Shown in pieces: positions 43,671 to 54,542 of a DNA stretch of 64,000 nt (the first letter of the stretch is position 1; every line of letters begins with the position of its first letter). Location of the stretch: the NCBI RefSeq assembly GCF_000143535.2, contig NC_037312.1:434001-498000 (forward strand), given 5' to 3'. The position numbers and the translations under genes are program-made. The notes beneath the pieces are model-generated. The model was not told the DNA's origin and searched no databases. It was given only the letters and a program-made list of their open reading frames with translations. The DNA comes from Botrytis cinerea B05.10. Lineage: Eukaryota; Ascomycota; Leotiomycetes; Helotiales; Sclerotiniaceae.

Positions 43671-46522
43671 GTACTTGGCTAACAAAGAATAGAAACAAAA
43701 ATTGCGAAAGTCTCGTTAGACACCAACGAGGATGATAGAAAGAAGATTATTAAGGTCGAGAACTAGAGGTTCAAGAATAAAGAATAGGAAGCTGACAGGA
43801 CTCGATCATGATGAATACTACACCGATCGAAGACTTGGCTCGAGGACTTGCTCTGCAGTCATGTTACGCACTGGGGAAAAGGCGATGAGGGGACACGCGC
43901 AACCACGGTTGGTATTGAATATTGGGAGTCAAATTCTAGTTTGATTTTGGATGTGAAAGCTTCTTCTGTCCGTGGTTGAATCCTTCTTCAATTTAAACAC
44001 TTGAATAGCTCTTGGAGAGCCTTGTGCAACACCTAGTCTCCGTGTCCCTCAGATGCATCTTCTTCCCACTCTTTTTTCCATGATGCGAACATAATGATTT
44101 CTAAGAGTCTTTCAACTATGATGTGTCTGTTATTTGATAGATCAATGATGCAAGGCGTGCATGAGACAAATACAGAGCCAGGCATAGCTGCATTGAGGAG
44201 ATTGATTGTTGCGTTCTGCAGTGTGTACCACCATGATACATGGTTATAGATGCTCTCCATGTTCATCAAAGAACAGGGTGCAGATGTGAATGCTTCAATC
44301 GTTCAAGAGGTCCAAGTTTGTCATGTATCATTCATTCAATGACAGCTCCAGATAGAACTCTCCATCAGGAGTTGTTGCATGTTTTCCAAAGATGTGATGT
44401 GTTTAATTTAGCTGCCTTTCAGTTATTTTTGGTGGTCGAGGCACGGACCAACGGAACAACATCTAGAGTGCCCGACCTTACCCAAAGGATCATTCTCAGG
44501 TCTTGGAACTCCCAAAACATTAACAACTACGATAATTATGGGAGCTAAACAACTATTATGCAGTTAAGCATGAACTCTGAGTGGGATGCCACAAGGAAGG
44601 CTCCAGAGGAAGAATACTATGTGTACCATCTCCTACTATTCTACCTACTTTTCTTGGAGAACGAACAGACAGCGACGCTTCCACACGTCCCAACTTTACG
44701 GAGCAAGTTTGTTCCAAGTCTTCGCAACCATACCAGTCAACTGAAGCTCACGGATGGTAGCAGATGCTTATAGACCCAATGGGTGTATGTTGTCCCTTGT
44801 GATTCAGCGTATCATAATCTTTCTCACATCCCGATCGAAATGCAGCTGCAGCGAGTGGCACGACACCGAGACATTGGTTGATTTCCTCACTTCTATCAAA
44901 CACCGATTATATCTTCATTGGATTTTGGACCATCTAATTTCATAGACCTATATCATATGAAGGGTGGGGGGAGGGGGGGGATGTTTTAGAGGAGATCGAC
45001 ATCTAAAACGGGGCGTGCGGCTCAAATCTACGCAAGAGGAATACTCAATGCCTACATTAGGCCCGCCCGAGTTGCCGGATTTTGTATACGATTGGGTTAA
45101 TACACTGACCCTCGCTCTCATCGATATCGCAATTGCAGGTGCACAAGAAGACTGCTTATAGATGTTTACGGTACAGTGGCTATTAAGTTACTAGTCTTTT
45201 ATACATTAAAATTGTGCTTGAGACAGTATTACACAGTATCTCATACAGTGTCCGCTGATATACCTCTCTTTTTCAGCATTATCTGATATATGTTGTTTTC
45301 ATTCCCATATCATCCCTTGAAGGCTGTCCCTCATGCTACCGTGCATACACACATATAAACAGCCAGTGCTGTACTACAAAATCACGTTCTCAGCGGTCGT
45401 GTATGAATGAGCATTGGGCTATACTTATCTACAGCCCCTATTTTATCGATTGCTTGGTCTAGAGGTGGTATGAATAGAGAAAAGAACACGCTCGTCAAAT
45501 ATGACATGATAAAACGCGACGAGGTAGAATAAATAGCTGCGACTGGGAGAAGTGTATCTAGACATCTTACCCCGCTATAAAAATCTAGACAACAGCTGAA
45601 CCGGCTTCGATGGCGATGCAGTATTCAGACTACACTAGCATGATATATATTTACATTTCAGCATTTCACTGCGTTTCTAAGATACATGAGAGAGATTATC
45701 CAATTTATATACATAGTATATATGTATTAGGGTCCTTAGACAATGCATTTTAGAGTTTCCGAGACTTGAAGGTATCATCAGGTGATATGTTTTGCCACAT
45801 GCCACATGTATTTTGTTTTGGAATAATAGCTAAGCACTAGCTAATTACAGATTACGGAAGGTACAAGTCCGTTATACCATTCCGGCTTATTATCCCGGTT
45901 CAATGCCTAAGATCTGGTGACAATTGAATTTGAAGATTTGGTTCGGATACGAAAAGTTTCCTTCAACGCCGATTGGTGTTTGTTACCCCAGATTTTGTGG
46001 AATTCGTGCATGTGTCTTGCGGATATCGTACCGTAAAGCCTGTGGAACTAGATGAATCGTCTAATCGTTACATCGTGGAGATCCACACATTCAACTCCAT
46101 CAATCAAATCAGCAGCTTGACACGAAAGATTAAACCTTAATTTAAACTAATCTCAATTCATGTGGTTCTCTTCTTTTAGTCGCAGGGGGAGGTTCTTCCG
46201 TCTACTCGAAAATAGTAACAATGGTTTCATCTACCAGTGATTTCCTTCACGAGCATTGCTCACCGCGGCAGATCCGATGATTTTCCTTCAGTAAAGATAT
46301 TTTCCCGCACTCAGCATGCACTGTAATCTTCATTCCCGGGCCGACGGGACTATATTGTTCCTTTAACGCTTAATGTGCCTAATGTTGTACAGGGTTAGTC
46401 AGAGTCAGTCTTTCGCCTCGTCTCATTGATTATAAATGATTGCTCTGCTCTGTTCGTTCATCTTGGCTTGTATCATTCATTCCATTGTATTTCGATCAAA
46501 GGCTTGATAAAAGGTCTTCAGA
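43671..46522. other. Gene-poor 2.8 kb
   Basis: Contains scattered frames only. A minus-strand 78-residue frame at 44033-44269 is protein-like and is preceded in the same frame by stops near 44300, so it may be a decayed gene end. A G-rich run (GGGTGGGGGGAGGGGGGG) lies at about 44962-44979. A CT-rich mannanase leader lies at the right end. Confidence 0.4.
46431..46436 (+). promoter_or_regulatory. TATA box of the mannanase gene
   Basis: TATAAA is found 92 bases before the ATG at 46523, followed by a pyrimidine-rich leader, a typical fungal core promoter layout. Confidence 0.5.
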
Positions 46523-48003
46523 ATGAAAGTATCAGTTGCACTCATCACCTCTTGTGCGGTTGCTCTCGTCAGAGGTCAAGCTGCCGCATATGCAAAATGT
46601 AAGTATCCAGGAGGATAATACTTTACATGTGCTGATGATTGATAGGCGGGGGACAGGACTGGACAGGACCGACAACCTGCGTAGCGGGATACACATGTGT
46701 TTATTCAAATGCATTCTACTCTCAGTGTATGCCAGGATCAGGTTAGATATTCCTCTGAGTCAATCTTTGGCATCTACTGATGTGTTATGCAGCATCCACA
46801 ACTCTCACTACAAGCACTAAGCCCTCTACCACATCAACTACATCAACTACCAAGCCAGGTACCACTTCGACGACAAGCACCACTGCTGCGCCAGCGAGCA
46901 CCGCTACATCCATTACTGGCTATGCTAAAACTGCAGGAACTGTGTTCCAAATTAATGGGAAGAAAACATACTTTGCAGGGACAAATTGTTATTGGTGTGG
47001 GTTCTTGACCAACAATGCAGATGTTGACTTGGTTATGTCTCATCTCGCCTCTGTAAGTGAAATAATGTCTTTTCATGTAACAAAGTCTAATCTATCATAG
47101 ACTGGACTTAAAGTGCTTCGCGTCTGGGGTTTCAATGACGTCACAACAGCACAAGGTTCTGGTAGCGTTTGGTACCAATCTTTCGTTGCAGGACAATCAC
47201 CAGTAATTAACACTGGTGCCAATGGCCTCCAACGTCTCGACTACGTTGTACAATCGGCTCAAGCTCATGGAATCAGTCTCATCATCAATTTCGTCAACAA
47301 CTGGAACGATTATGGTGGAATGCAAGCATATGCTACATACTACGGTATCTCCTTGACAGATTGGTACACAAACGCAGCAGCCCAAGCACAATATAAAGCA
47401 TATATTGCTGCAGTAGTAGCCCGCTACAAGACAAATACCGCAGTTTTCGCTTGGGAACTTGCCAATGAGCCTAGATGTACTGGATGTGCTACTTCGGTCA
47501 TCACAAATTGGGCAACCAGTATATCTCAATATATCAAATCTCTCGACCCCAACCATATGGTAACAGTTGGAGACGAAGGATTTGGTCTCACCGTTGCAAA
47601 TGATACTTCCTATCCATTCACTGCCGGCCCTGGTACATGGTTCACAGACCTCCTTGCCATTCCCACCATCGATTTCGCTACTATTCATCTCTACCCTGGT
47701 TCATGGGGAGAGGTTGATTCATGGGGATCCTCCTGGATCTCGAGCCATGCTAATGTAACTGCTGCTGCTGGCAAACCACTTGTGTTGGAAGAATATGGCT
47801 CACCTACCCATCTCAATGAGTTGCCTTGGCAGGGAACAGTCCTCGACACCGCAACTGCTGGAAGTATGTACTGGCAATACGGCGATACCCTTTCATCAGG
47901 ACAGACTTCAGATGATGGAAACACGATATACTATGGAACAAGCGAATACACCACCTTGGTAACCAACCACGCTGCTGCAATGAATGCGAAAGCGGTTCCA
48001 TAA
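46523..48003 (+). CDS. Secreted endo-beta-1,4-mannanase, CBM1 plus GH5 (444 aa)
   Basis: Hydrolyses internal mannan links in plant cell walls. Four exons: 46523-46598, 46646-46741, 46793-47052 and 47101-48003; introns 47-51 bp, all in phase. Residues 1-18 are a signal peptide ([18 protein letters not shown]). Residues 24-58 are a fungal cellulose-binding module, CBM1 ([18 protein letters not shown] ... YSQCMPG). A Ser/Thr-rich linker follows. The GH5 barrel shows [11 protein letters not shown], the acid/base Glu in [11 protein letters not shown], the HLYPGSWG segment and the nucleophile Glu in KPLVLEEYG. The NEPRC wording points to subfamily 7 mannanases. The 5' CBM position is usual for some Leotiomycete enzymes. 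Very likely plant-biomass induced, though no regulator site was confirmed. Confidence 0.95.
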
Positions 48004-48360
48004 AGCGGGAATGTAGTTTTGAGAGAGGTTGAAGGAGAAGGGAGGAGAGTAAGGTGGGACTGTACATAGCTTTCTGGGTTGCGAAAAATATTATACACTG
48101 TCGTTACTCACCACATCACCACACCTTTCCGTAAAACACGAATTTCTTTGCAGTGATGACTATATGGGCCTCGAAGATAAACTTGAGGGATCAACACAAC
48201 AATGACCTTGTCGTGCTTTATTGTTGAAGTTTGGAATGGTTGAACTATATGTAAGGTGACTTATGGTATTGCAAATTGAATGCCAAAATCTTTGTGACTT
48301 TTAGACACTCAGGTGTTTTATGATCCGCGTAACTTTTGGACTCCCCATAACCACGCAATT
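48004..48360. other. Convergent intergenic region
   Basis: 3' flanks of the mannanase and the acetyltransferase gene. Nothing else seen. Confidence 0.5.
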
Positions 48361-48987
48361 CTATGCGTCATTCACCTTCTCCTTCTTGGATCTAACCATC
48401 ATACACTCCACGAAGTCATTGTTTCCATTCACTGGAACTACCAATCTCGCCTTCTCCTCAAACCCAAAATGCTCATAGACCTCCTTCCCCACTGGACTAG
48501 CCTCCAAATACGTCTCAACTCCTTCCTCGTCCGCCTTCTCTAATCCCCATCTCATCAGCTTTCCAGCTGCTCCTTTGCTCTGCCATTCTGGCCTTGTAGC
48601 GATTATCTCCAAATACCAATGTTTTCTTTCTCCCATAATCTCTCTGCGTCTTTCTATTAGCGTCCCGAAGAAATGATTCGCAACGTCTACATCACAACCC
48701 TGAGGCCATTCCGGTAAGTCGTTAATCGTGGCCACAGGAGCAGAAGTATCATTCCACTTTGCGTACGAGACAATTTTTGAAGTCGGAGAGGAAGAATCAT
48801 AGATGCACAGGAAATGGGACGAGGGGTCTTGGATTTCGGTGATAACGGAATTGTACCACCAGGCCCATGTTACGGAAGAGCGAGGGAAACAGAGGAGAGA
48901 GATTTCGTCGGCGCTGAAAGCTGAGAAGTAGATGTTTGTCAGGGCTTCTGCGTCGACAGCAGTTGCCGGACGAAGTGTGAGTGTCAT
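48361..48987 (-). CDS. GNAT-family N-acetyltransferase (208 aa)
   Basis: Single exon from ATG 48987 (MTLTLRPATAVDAEALTNIY). It has the usual GNAT order: an N-terminal RPATxxDAxAL segment; strand 4 and the acetyl-CoA loop in WYLEIIATRPEWQSKGAAGK (the Q/RxxGxA pyrophosphate loop is QSKGAA); then LMRWGLEKADEEGV, YLEASPVGKEVYEHFGFEEK, where the Tyr and GF are typical of motif B. The substrate cannot be read. A full-length fungal GNAT with no lesions. Confidence 0.9.
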   Translation of the reverse strand: MTLTLRPATAVDAEALTNIYFSAFSADEISLLCFPRSSVTWAWWYNSVITEIQDPSSHFLCIYDSSSPTSKIVSYAKWNDTSAPVATINDLPEWPQGCDVDVANHFFGTLIERRREIMGERKHWYLEIIATRPEWQSKGAAGKLMRWGLEKADEEGVETYLEASPVGKEVYEHFGFEEKARLVVPVNGNNDFVECMMVRSKKEKVNDA

Positions 48988-49726
48988 GGTGGAATTGAGT
49001 TTGGGGGCCGGAGATGCGGGGTAGAATCTCGAACTCGGGCTAGATGAATTCCTCTATGCTAAGAAAATGACAGAGATTATAAGATGGTTGGAATTTATTT
49101 ATGAATCATCACGAAGAATACCTGTTGTTTTAACTTAAAGCTCACAGTATACCGAATAGAGGCATTGTTTCGCCATCGTCGCTATCATCGGCGTGAGTCA
49201 GCCTCTATCCTGCACCACGATTTGTCATCGCTAGTTTTAGTCCCACCCTAGTGAACTTCTACCTTTTGCAACTTTACAAACATCTACATCTACATCTACA
49301 TCCACGTCTACATCCATTTTCAACGTCGACGATGATTTTGAATAATGTATAAAGTTATGACATAAGATTGAAACTGCAAGGCCGTGGTTCCACATCTCCA
49401 CAAACGGAGAGTGCGGGGGCCCACACTCTCAGCTGACCTTCTAGCTCCTCTTATTTCCTTATTTACCGGCGACTTATCCGAACTTATATCGGGATTTCGC
49501 CTCAACATCCGGACCACCAAGCAGTATATAAGCTAATTAGGCTTTTAATATATTAATCCGTTGGAGGAAAATTATACACCAAAGTTTAAGGCCACAGTCA
49601 CTTTCTTCAATCGCACCCACTTTTAACCACTTTAATTTCTCCATGTTTCATCCAAGTGAATGATTACTTTGAGCTTTCAATCTTTCTTTCTGTCGTTTGT
49701 AATTTTTTGAAGAAGCCGACGTCAAG
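48988..49726. other. Divergent promoter region
   Basis: Between the acetyltransferase and the secreted protein. A (CATCTA)n-like stretch lies near 49278-49318. No gene. Confidence 0.5.
49525..49532 (+). promoter_or_regulatory. TATA-like element
   Basis: TATATAAG sits about 195 bases before the ATG at 49727, possibly serving the secreted-protein gene with a long leader. Confidence 0.25.
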
Positions 49727-50359
49727 ATGAAAGTTCCTTTTGCGCTTGCAGCTTTGTATCCTATTTTCCTTTCGGCGTCTGCGACAACGGTGCTTGATGT
49801 TGAACCAATATATATCGGCCATGTATTCTACCCGCCTTCCATGTATTTCTTGGCATGGACACCATCCGGACCATCCGTCTCCAAAGAGGTAGCAGAATCC
49901 CCAAAGTCAACAACACCTGAATGGTGTCGAACAGCAATTGACGTATCAAACGCCGCCAACTTCTCTATCGCGCATCCTCAATTCACACGAGGCAATTTAA
50001 CCAACCTACGGCTCCACGACTACTTCTCCGAAGATGCATATATTGAGAGAAATGGAAAGCGATGGGGCGAGTGTTACATTACACCTGAGAGTGGAGATAT
50101 TGGGGGATGTACCCATGGAGATCGATGGTTTGGATGGGGAAAACGGACGTGGAGTTGTTGGCCTGTGATTGAGGATGTGACACATCATCATATTATGGGG
50201 CAACAAGAGGTGGAAATTGGGACCATGATGAGCTTGAGTGTTGGTAGCGGGTATACCGGAGCTATGGAACAACCTGCATGGGCTCAAGAGACTGGAAGAC
50301 CGAAGGGTAGTGAGGTTAAGGAAGCATTCACGGCGGTTATGACGGGGTCCAATTATTGA
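49727..50359 (+). CDS. Secreted protein of unknown function, effector-like (210 aa)
   Basis: Single exon from ATG 49727. Residues 1-19 are a signal peptide (MKVPFALAALYPIFLSASA). The mature part has four cysteines that may pair (TPEWCRTAI, RWGECYITP, IGGCTHGDRW, TWSCWPVIED). It is rich in Trp and Gly around GCTHGDRWFGWGKRTW, and has an Asn-linked site (FSIAHPQFTRGNLTN). No catalytic motif is recognised. Size, secretion and cysteines fit the broad class of fungal secreted or effector candidates, but nothing in the sequence proves a host role. Confidence 0.75.
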   Translation: MKVPFALAALYPIFLSASATTVLDVEPIYIGHVFYPPSMYFLAWTPSGPSVSKEVAESPKSTTPEWCRTAIDVSNAANFSIAHPQFTRGNLTNLRLHDYFSEDAYIERNGKRWGECYITPESGDIGGCTHGDRWFGWGKRTWSCWPVIEDVTHHHIMGQQEVEIGTMMSLSVGSGYTGAMEQPAWAQETGRPKGSEVKEAFTAVMTGSNY

Positions 50360-52234
50360 ATGAGAGTTTGTTTGTTTCTGATAGTCATTTCTACATTGCT
50401 TTTCTACGCTCCGCTTTCTTTATTCGTGACGATCGTTAATGCAGCAATAGATGAAGTGTAACTATATCCATTCTTTTCCGCATGCTGAAGACTGCTCTCT
50501 CCACCAGATATTCTCCCACGCTGAATATCTCTCGAATAAATTTTGTCATCACCAGGACTAAATTTGAGTGGTATTTAATCTTCTACAGGCAGTGCCCCTT
50601 CTTCAAGTGGTTCATCTTGTCGAAACGCCCCCTGATTTTTCGAACGCTTGCAGACCACGAAGTTATCAAAATTCATATCTTCAAGATCTAATCCCGTTTC
50701 CAACCCTGTTTGTCTAATCTGTTCAAAAGAAGATACTTTTCTTGTCTTGAAGATCAACGAGGAACGTGGTTGTTTTCGCCTGAGATGATGAGAGACTTCG
50801 GGCATGTGTGATACATTCATTCACATTGGGATTAACCAGCATTTATGAAAGTTAAAGTGTTGGTATACAATCTAGCGTATTGTCGCTCAGCGTCTACTTG
50901 TGATATGATGATTGTTGAAGCAGGAGTAGTTCGACAAGGACAGCAAAGAAAAACACAAAATAACACAGGGAGACAATTTGGCAATGAAAAAATACCTGAT
51001 GTAGCACTGCAATGATTCAAAAAGCAATCTTGCATCCTAATTCGATCTCTAGCCCAAGCTTGTAGAGTCACCTTCGCCTCGAGAGACCGGCCTTATTCTC
51101 CATGTATCTTACTGCCCATTACGGGTAACATCTTGTTGATAGAAACGTCTTGAATCAAGTGTCAATTATATATCTCCGGAGTGAGATTTCAGTCTACCTT
51201 GATGACCAGATTTGATACAAACTTGAGTGAATTGCATCACAACGATACTTCTGATCAAATATACCAACTCCCATGCATGTTAGTCTTCCCCAGAACTCTG
51301 TTCTCGAGATATTGAAGAGACTCCTATCAAAACTATCATGGAGACTATTAAAAAGGTGTTCATTTCTTTTGTCGATAGCAATGTGATGTACAAATGAAAT
51401 GCTTTACAGAAAATGTTTCTCCGGCTTTCCGCGTTGAAGAAAAAATTGAATTTTGAGTTTCGGAACATATGTCATGCTCACCAAATTTCTATTGCTTGAC
51501 TCGGGGGAAATCAACATAAAGAGGAGTGACATGTATATAGCAGGCGCAACAAGGGGGAATGAATAACAGCAATATCAGCTCGTTGATAAAATCACGTATA
51601 ATATAAACAGCAAAGACGAAAAGACGATAATCATAACTTTATGATGTGTTGATTTAACTGCGATTATCAATCGCAAACGAAATAAAATGGGAGGTCTCCG
51701 TGACTAATATTTATTTCGAGAAATCCCCCAATTGGAGACCATTTTTCGAACTGCAAGTTGCTTCAAGAACAGACGATGTAGGTGATTTTCATGTCAAGAT
51801 CTTTATTTTGCCGAGAACAGATTCGTTATTCGGTGTTATGTTCACAATTAAGGGAGTAGGCCAGAGGAATGCGTGTATTACCGACTATGTAGAATTTGCT
51901 GTAGTGGTCTAAATCTAAATCCGGGAGCGGAAGATGTTATATATGCATATAAGGTGCACGTGCAATATCTTTCTAACAGTTTATGTTAGTATCTGCTGTT
52001 GAGGGAAGTATTCATTAGAGAAAATATGATCTGCGAGTGTCTTCAGCTTCTTCACTCATTTTCATAGATTGAACGGTCTTTTTCAGATTATCTATCACCT
52101 TCCGTCTTTCACCACAAGATCGAATGCTCCTTCCACGACCACAATATCCACACCCACTCCCAGATCAAACTAATCCACATCCACTCATCTCATTAAAATT
52201 AACCAATACAAACATCCATCAAAAAAATTCAACC
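50360..52234. other. Gene-poor region with two coding-like scraps
   Basis: A minus-strand frame at 50575-50820 (MNVSHMPEVSHHLRRKQPRS ... ALPVED) is protein-like but isolated. The plus-strand fragment at 51667 is listed separately. The rest is AT-rich with no gene. Confidence 0.4.
51661..51912 (+). pseudogene. Coding-like fragment without start
   Basis: From 51661 a frame reads LRLSIANEIKWEVSVTNIYF, then FEKSPNWRPFFELQVASRTD and FHVKIFILPRTDSLFGVMFT, to a TAA/TAG near 51912. Composition alternates hydrophobic and polar as in a beta-rich domain. There is a stop just upstream and no ATG in place, and I could not find an upstream exon. It is probably a gene remnant or the last exon of an unseen gene. 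The family is unknown. Confidence 0.3.
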
Positions 52235-52385
52235 GGAGATGTAGTTCAGTGGTAGAATACACACCTCTCAGTGTGAATCCGAAGATTGAAAATATTTATG
52301 AAAATAAGTCGTGCCTTGGAGATCCGGGCAGTCGGAAGATTTTACCGTGAGTGTATGAGAGGGAAGTTCAATTCTTTCCATCTCC
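52235..52385 (+). tRNA. tRNA-like gene, possible anticodon CTC, with about 79-nt insert
   Basis: The 7-bp acceptor stem is perfect: GGAGATG (52235-52241) with CATCTCC (52379-52385). The D-arm has T8, A14, GG18-19 and A21 and matches the Pol III A box (TAGTTCAGTGG, 52242-52252). The T-arm is GGAAG-TTCAATT-CTTTC (52362-52378) with a B box-like AGTTCAATTCT. TTTT at 52389-52392 could end transcription. The anticodon loop would be C-T-CTC-A, suggesting Glu(CTC). The 3' half of the anticodon stem is then either right after it (GTGTG 52271-52275) or, as a tRNA intron after base 37, at GTGTA 52351-52355. GGAGATG is not the usual nuclear Glu acceptor, so it may be degenerate or SINE-like. Confidence 0.45.
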
Positions 52386-53482
52386 ATATTTTGGCGCGGA
52401 ATGTGATTTTGGCACTTGCTGCCTATCCATAACTATGATCACTTCCACGAGCTTCTAGGCTCGAATGATAATGGCCGAATTATTGATCATGGTGGCAAAG
52501 AAATTGCAGTAATCGTTAAAACATCTTGACGGGTGCTCAAATTTTTCGATGATGAAACATATTTACAAGCAACACAAAGTTTTCTCAGTACAAAAGTAAG
52601 GATTCACGATGATGAAAGAATACCCCTGGTCAACAATTAATGAATAAAATCTTCGCGTCCAGCTTGTTCAAACCACAAACACTCACCACCGCATTCCTCC
52701 ATATCGTCCTATAATCTGCGCTCAATCTTATACTTGAGAATAGCAAAATTGTGCCGGTCTTTCAGAATACTATATACCTGATGTTGAGGGGGTTTCCCGA
52801 AAGGACTACGTATTCAGGAATTGAATCAGCAATAGGTGACCCGCTGTATAAAGTGGAATATTGGCTCGAACAATTACAACGCCAGTTCTCTAAGATGCGG
52901 ATATATTTAAGCTTCTACTAAATGTTAGAAGCCGAGAGGGAAAATGGCAAAGGCTTTGTTTTCGTCTTCTATGTAGACCACGCACATACCAAAGTAGGAG
53001 ACAAATAATTCATACACTACGCAATGAAAACACAGTATGAATCAGCTTGCGATAATCACAGGAGCTTATTGAATATGTAGCGGTAGGGAAAATCCTTCTC
53101 ATTGCTTACAGAAAGTGGAATTCTCTATCTCTCGCAGAAAGTTCTCGTCTAAACTAAGCGAGATATTTGGATAAAGGGCAGCAATTATCTTTTTTTGGAA
53201 AACCATTATTCCTGAATGACTGTAATCGAGAATGATATTTGTGATAAATATCGCTGTTAGTGGGAAATGTAGCAAAGTTGACTAAGACTGGAAAGCCGAC
53301 GATCTTTCCACGAGTAGTCTCCATACGCTGCGAGATTTTGTTGCTGTTACGGGCTCACTGCCTGCTTGCTAGCTAGCTTGATGGCCCCAATTCACCTAGA
53401 GCTGACCATATATTTGTTGCTTCCTAGAACATCAACATATCAAAACTAGTCCGACTAGTCACCTCTGCGATGTGATAGTTAC
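52386..53482. other. Intergenic
   Basis: Beyond the Pol III-like terminator there is no coding or structural signal that I can support. Confidence 0.45.
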
Positions 53483-53950
53483 TCAATTATGGTTCTTCTT
53501 TTGGTTTAGCCCCAAGTTCTTCCGCCTTTTCTTCTCCTCTGCCTGCGACCCCGTCTTAGTTGTCCCATGCACAGTCATGAGCTCTTTCTTTTGAATGCCG
53601 AATAAAATGACTGAGCCAAGAAAACAAATACAAGTATACAAAATCCACATTTTGGAAAGAGCATCTGCAACTGCATTTCTATAGACGGAACTTTGTGCTG
53701 AGTTGAGAGTACTTGCAATATTAGAACTACCGATAGCCCGGCCATTTAGACACACTATCCCCAGGTATACCAACTGTGAGCAATTCTCCCTTGTGGTGTT
53801 TGAGAATGCCTTAAAAAAACCACCTGACCAGATACAACACTATTCGCAGTAGCGAGATTTCAGATAAAATTCAAGGTACCGGTTGCTACCCCGATATAAA
53901 ATGGCTCGATCCACTCCCGGAACTCGTCGTGCCACCAATTCTACGACTTG
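53483..53950 (-). pseudogene. Relic of a DHA2-type MFS drug transporter (C-terminal end)
   Basis: The minus strand keeps the end of a 14-TM major facilitator: IASTLNSAQSSVYRNAVADA, LSKMWILYTCICFLGSVILF, then the cytosolic KKELMTVHGTTKTGSQAEE. Upstream, in another frame, stands ATGTLNFI-stop-NLATANSVVSGQVVF. In family members this is a continuous FNFIRNLATxxSVV-like helix, so the TGA at 53860-53862 replaces what is normally Arg (CGA to TGA). A second break separates QVVF from the downstream block. Further upstream only scraps remain. With at least two lesions and most of the protein gone, it cannot make a transporter. Confidence 0.7.
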
Positions 53951-54507
53951 TACCGCCAAATCGGGATTTGTTTTCGTACCGAGCACCATTTATGCTAGCA
54001 CTGATATTATGATTATTACAACGACAAGAGTGTGTTGGTCTGCCCATACGCTGTAGCTGTCTGGCAACGCACTCAACGTTGGTAGTCAGGCAACTATCAC
54101 AGGCATTCTCACCAGATGATTTTCGAACACATCGCAGCTATAGAGTATGACATTTTGTGCATGCAAGTTGTTTATGTGGTTTTTTAACACCAATATTGAT
54201 ACTTTCGTCAGAGAAATTGATGAGGCCTTCGGGCTGAAACATACCGGTATTCGCCGACAACTGTTGGGTGGTGCGTTGTTGGGGAGACATAGAGTTGGAC
54301 CTTTGATTCGTCATAGATATCTGGAAAGGGCTTGTGGAAAGATTTTACTCTTTATTTTTGGTTTGAAATTTATCCCTTGTTGAGAGAGGTTGTAGCACTC
54401 AAATATAAAAACAACAATCGAATCGTTCGTTGCTTGAAGAAAAGTTTCAACTGAATTTCCAACACTTGACACTGTATCATTTCTCTTTTTTGTTAACTCA
54501 AGCAATC

Positions 54508-54508
<1 letters not shown>

Positions 54509-54538
<30 letters not shown>
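54509..54538 (+). repeat. Homopolymer of 30 A
   Basis: An uninterrupted run of 30 As next to the transporter relic. It may be a retroposed poly(A) tail or simple slippage; no target-site duplication was recognised. Confidence 0.9.

Positions 54539-54542
<4 letters not shown>

Noticed and set aside
44033..44320. Minus-strand 78-aa frame with protein-like composition
   Set aside because: Upstream stops in the same frame and no exon partner; at most a gene remnant.
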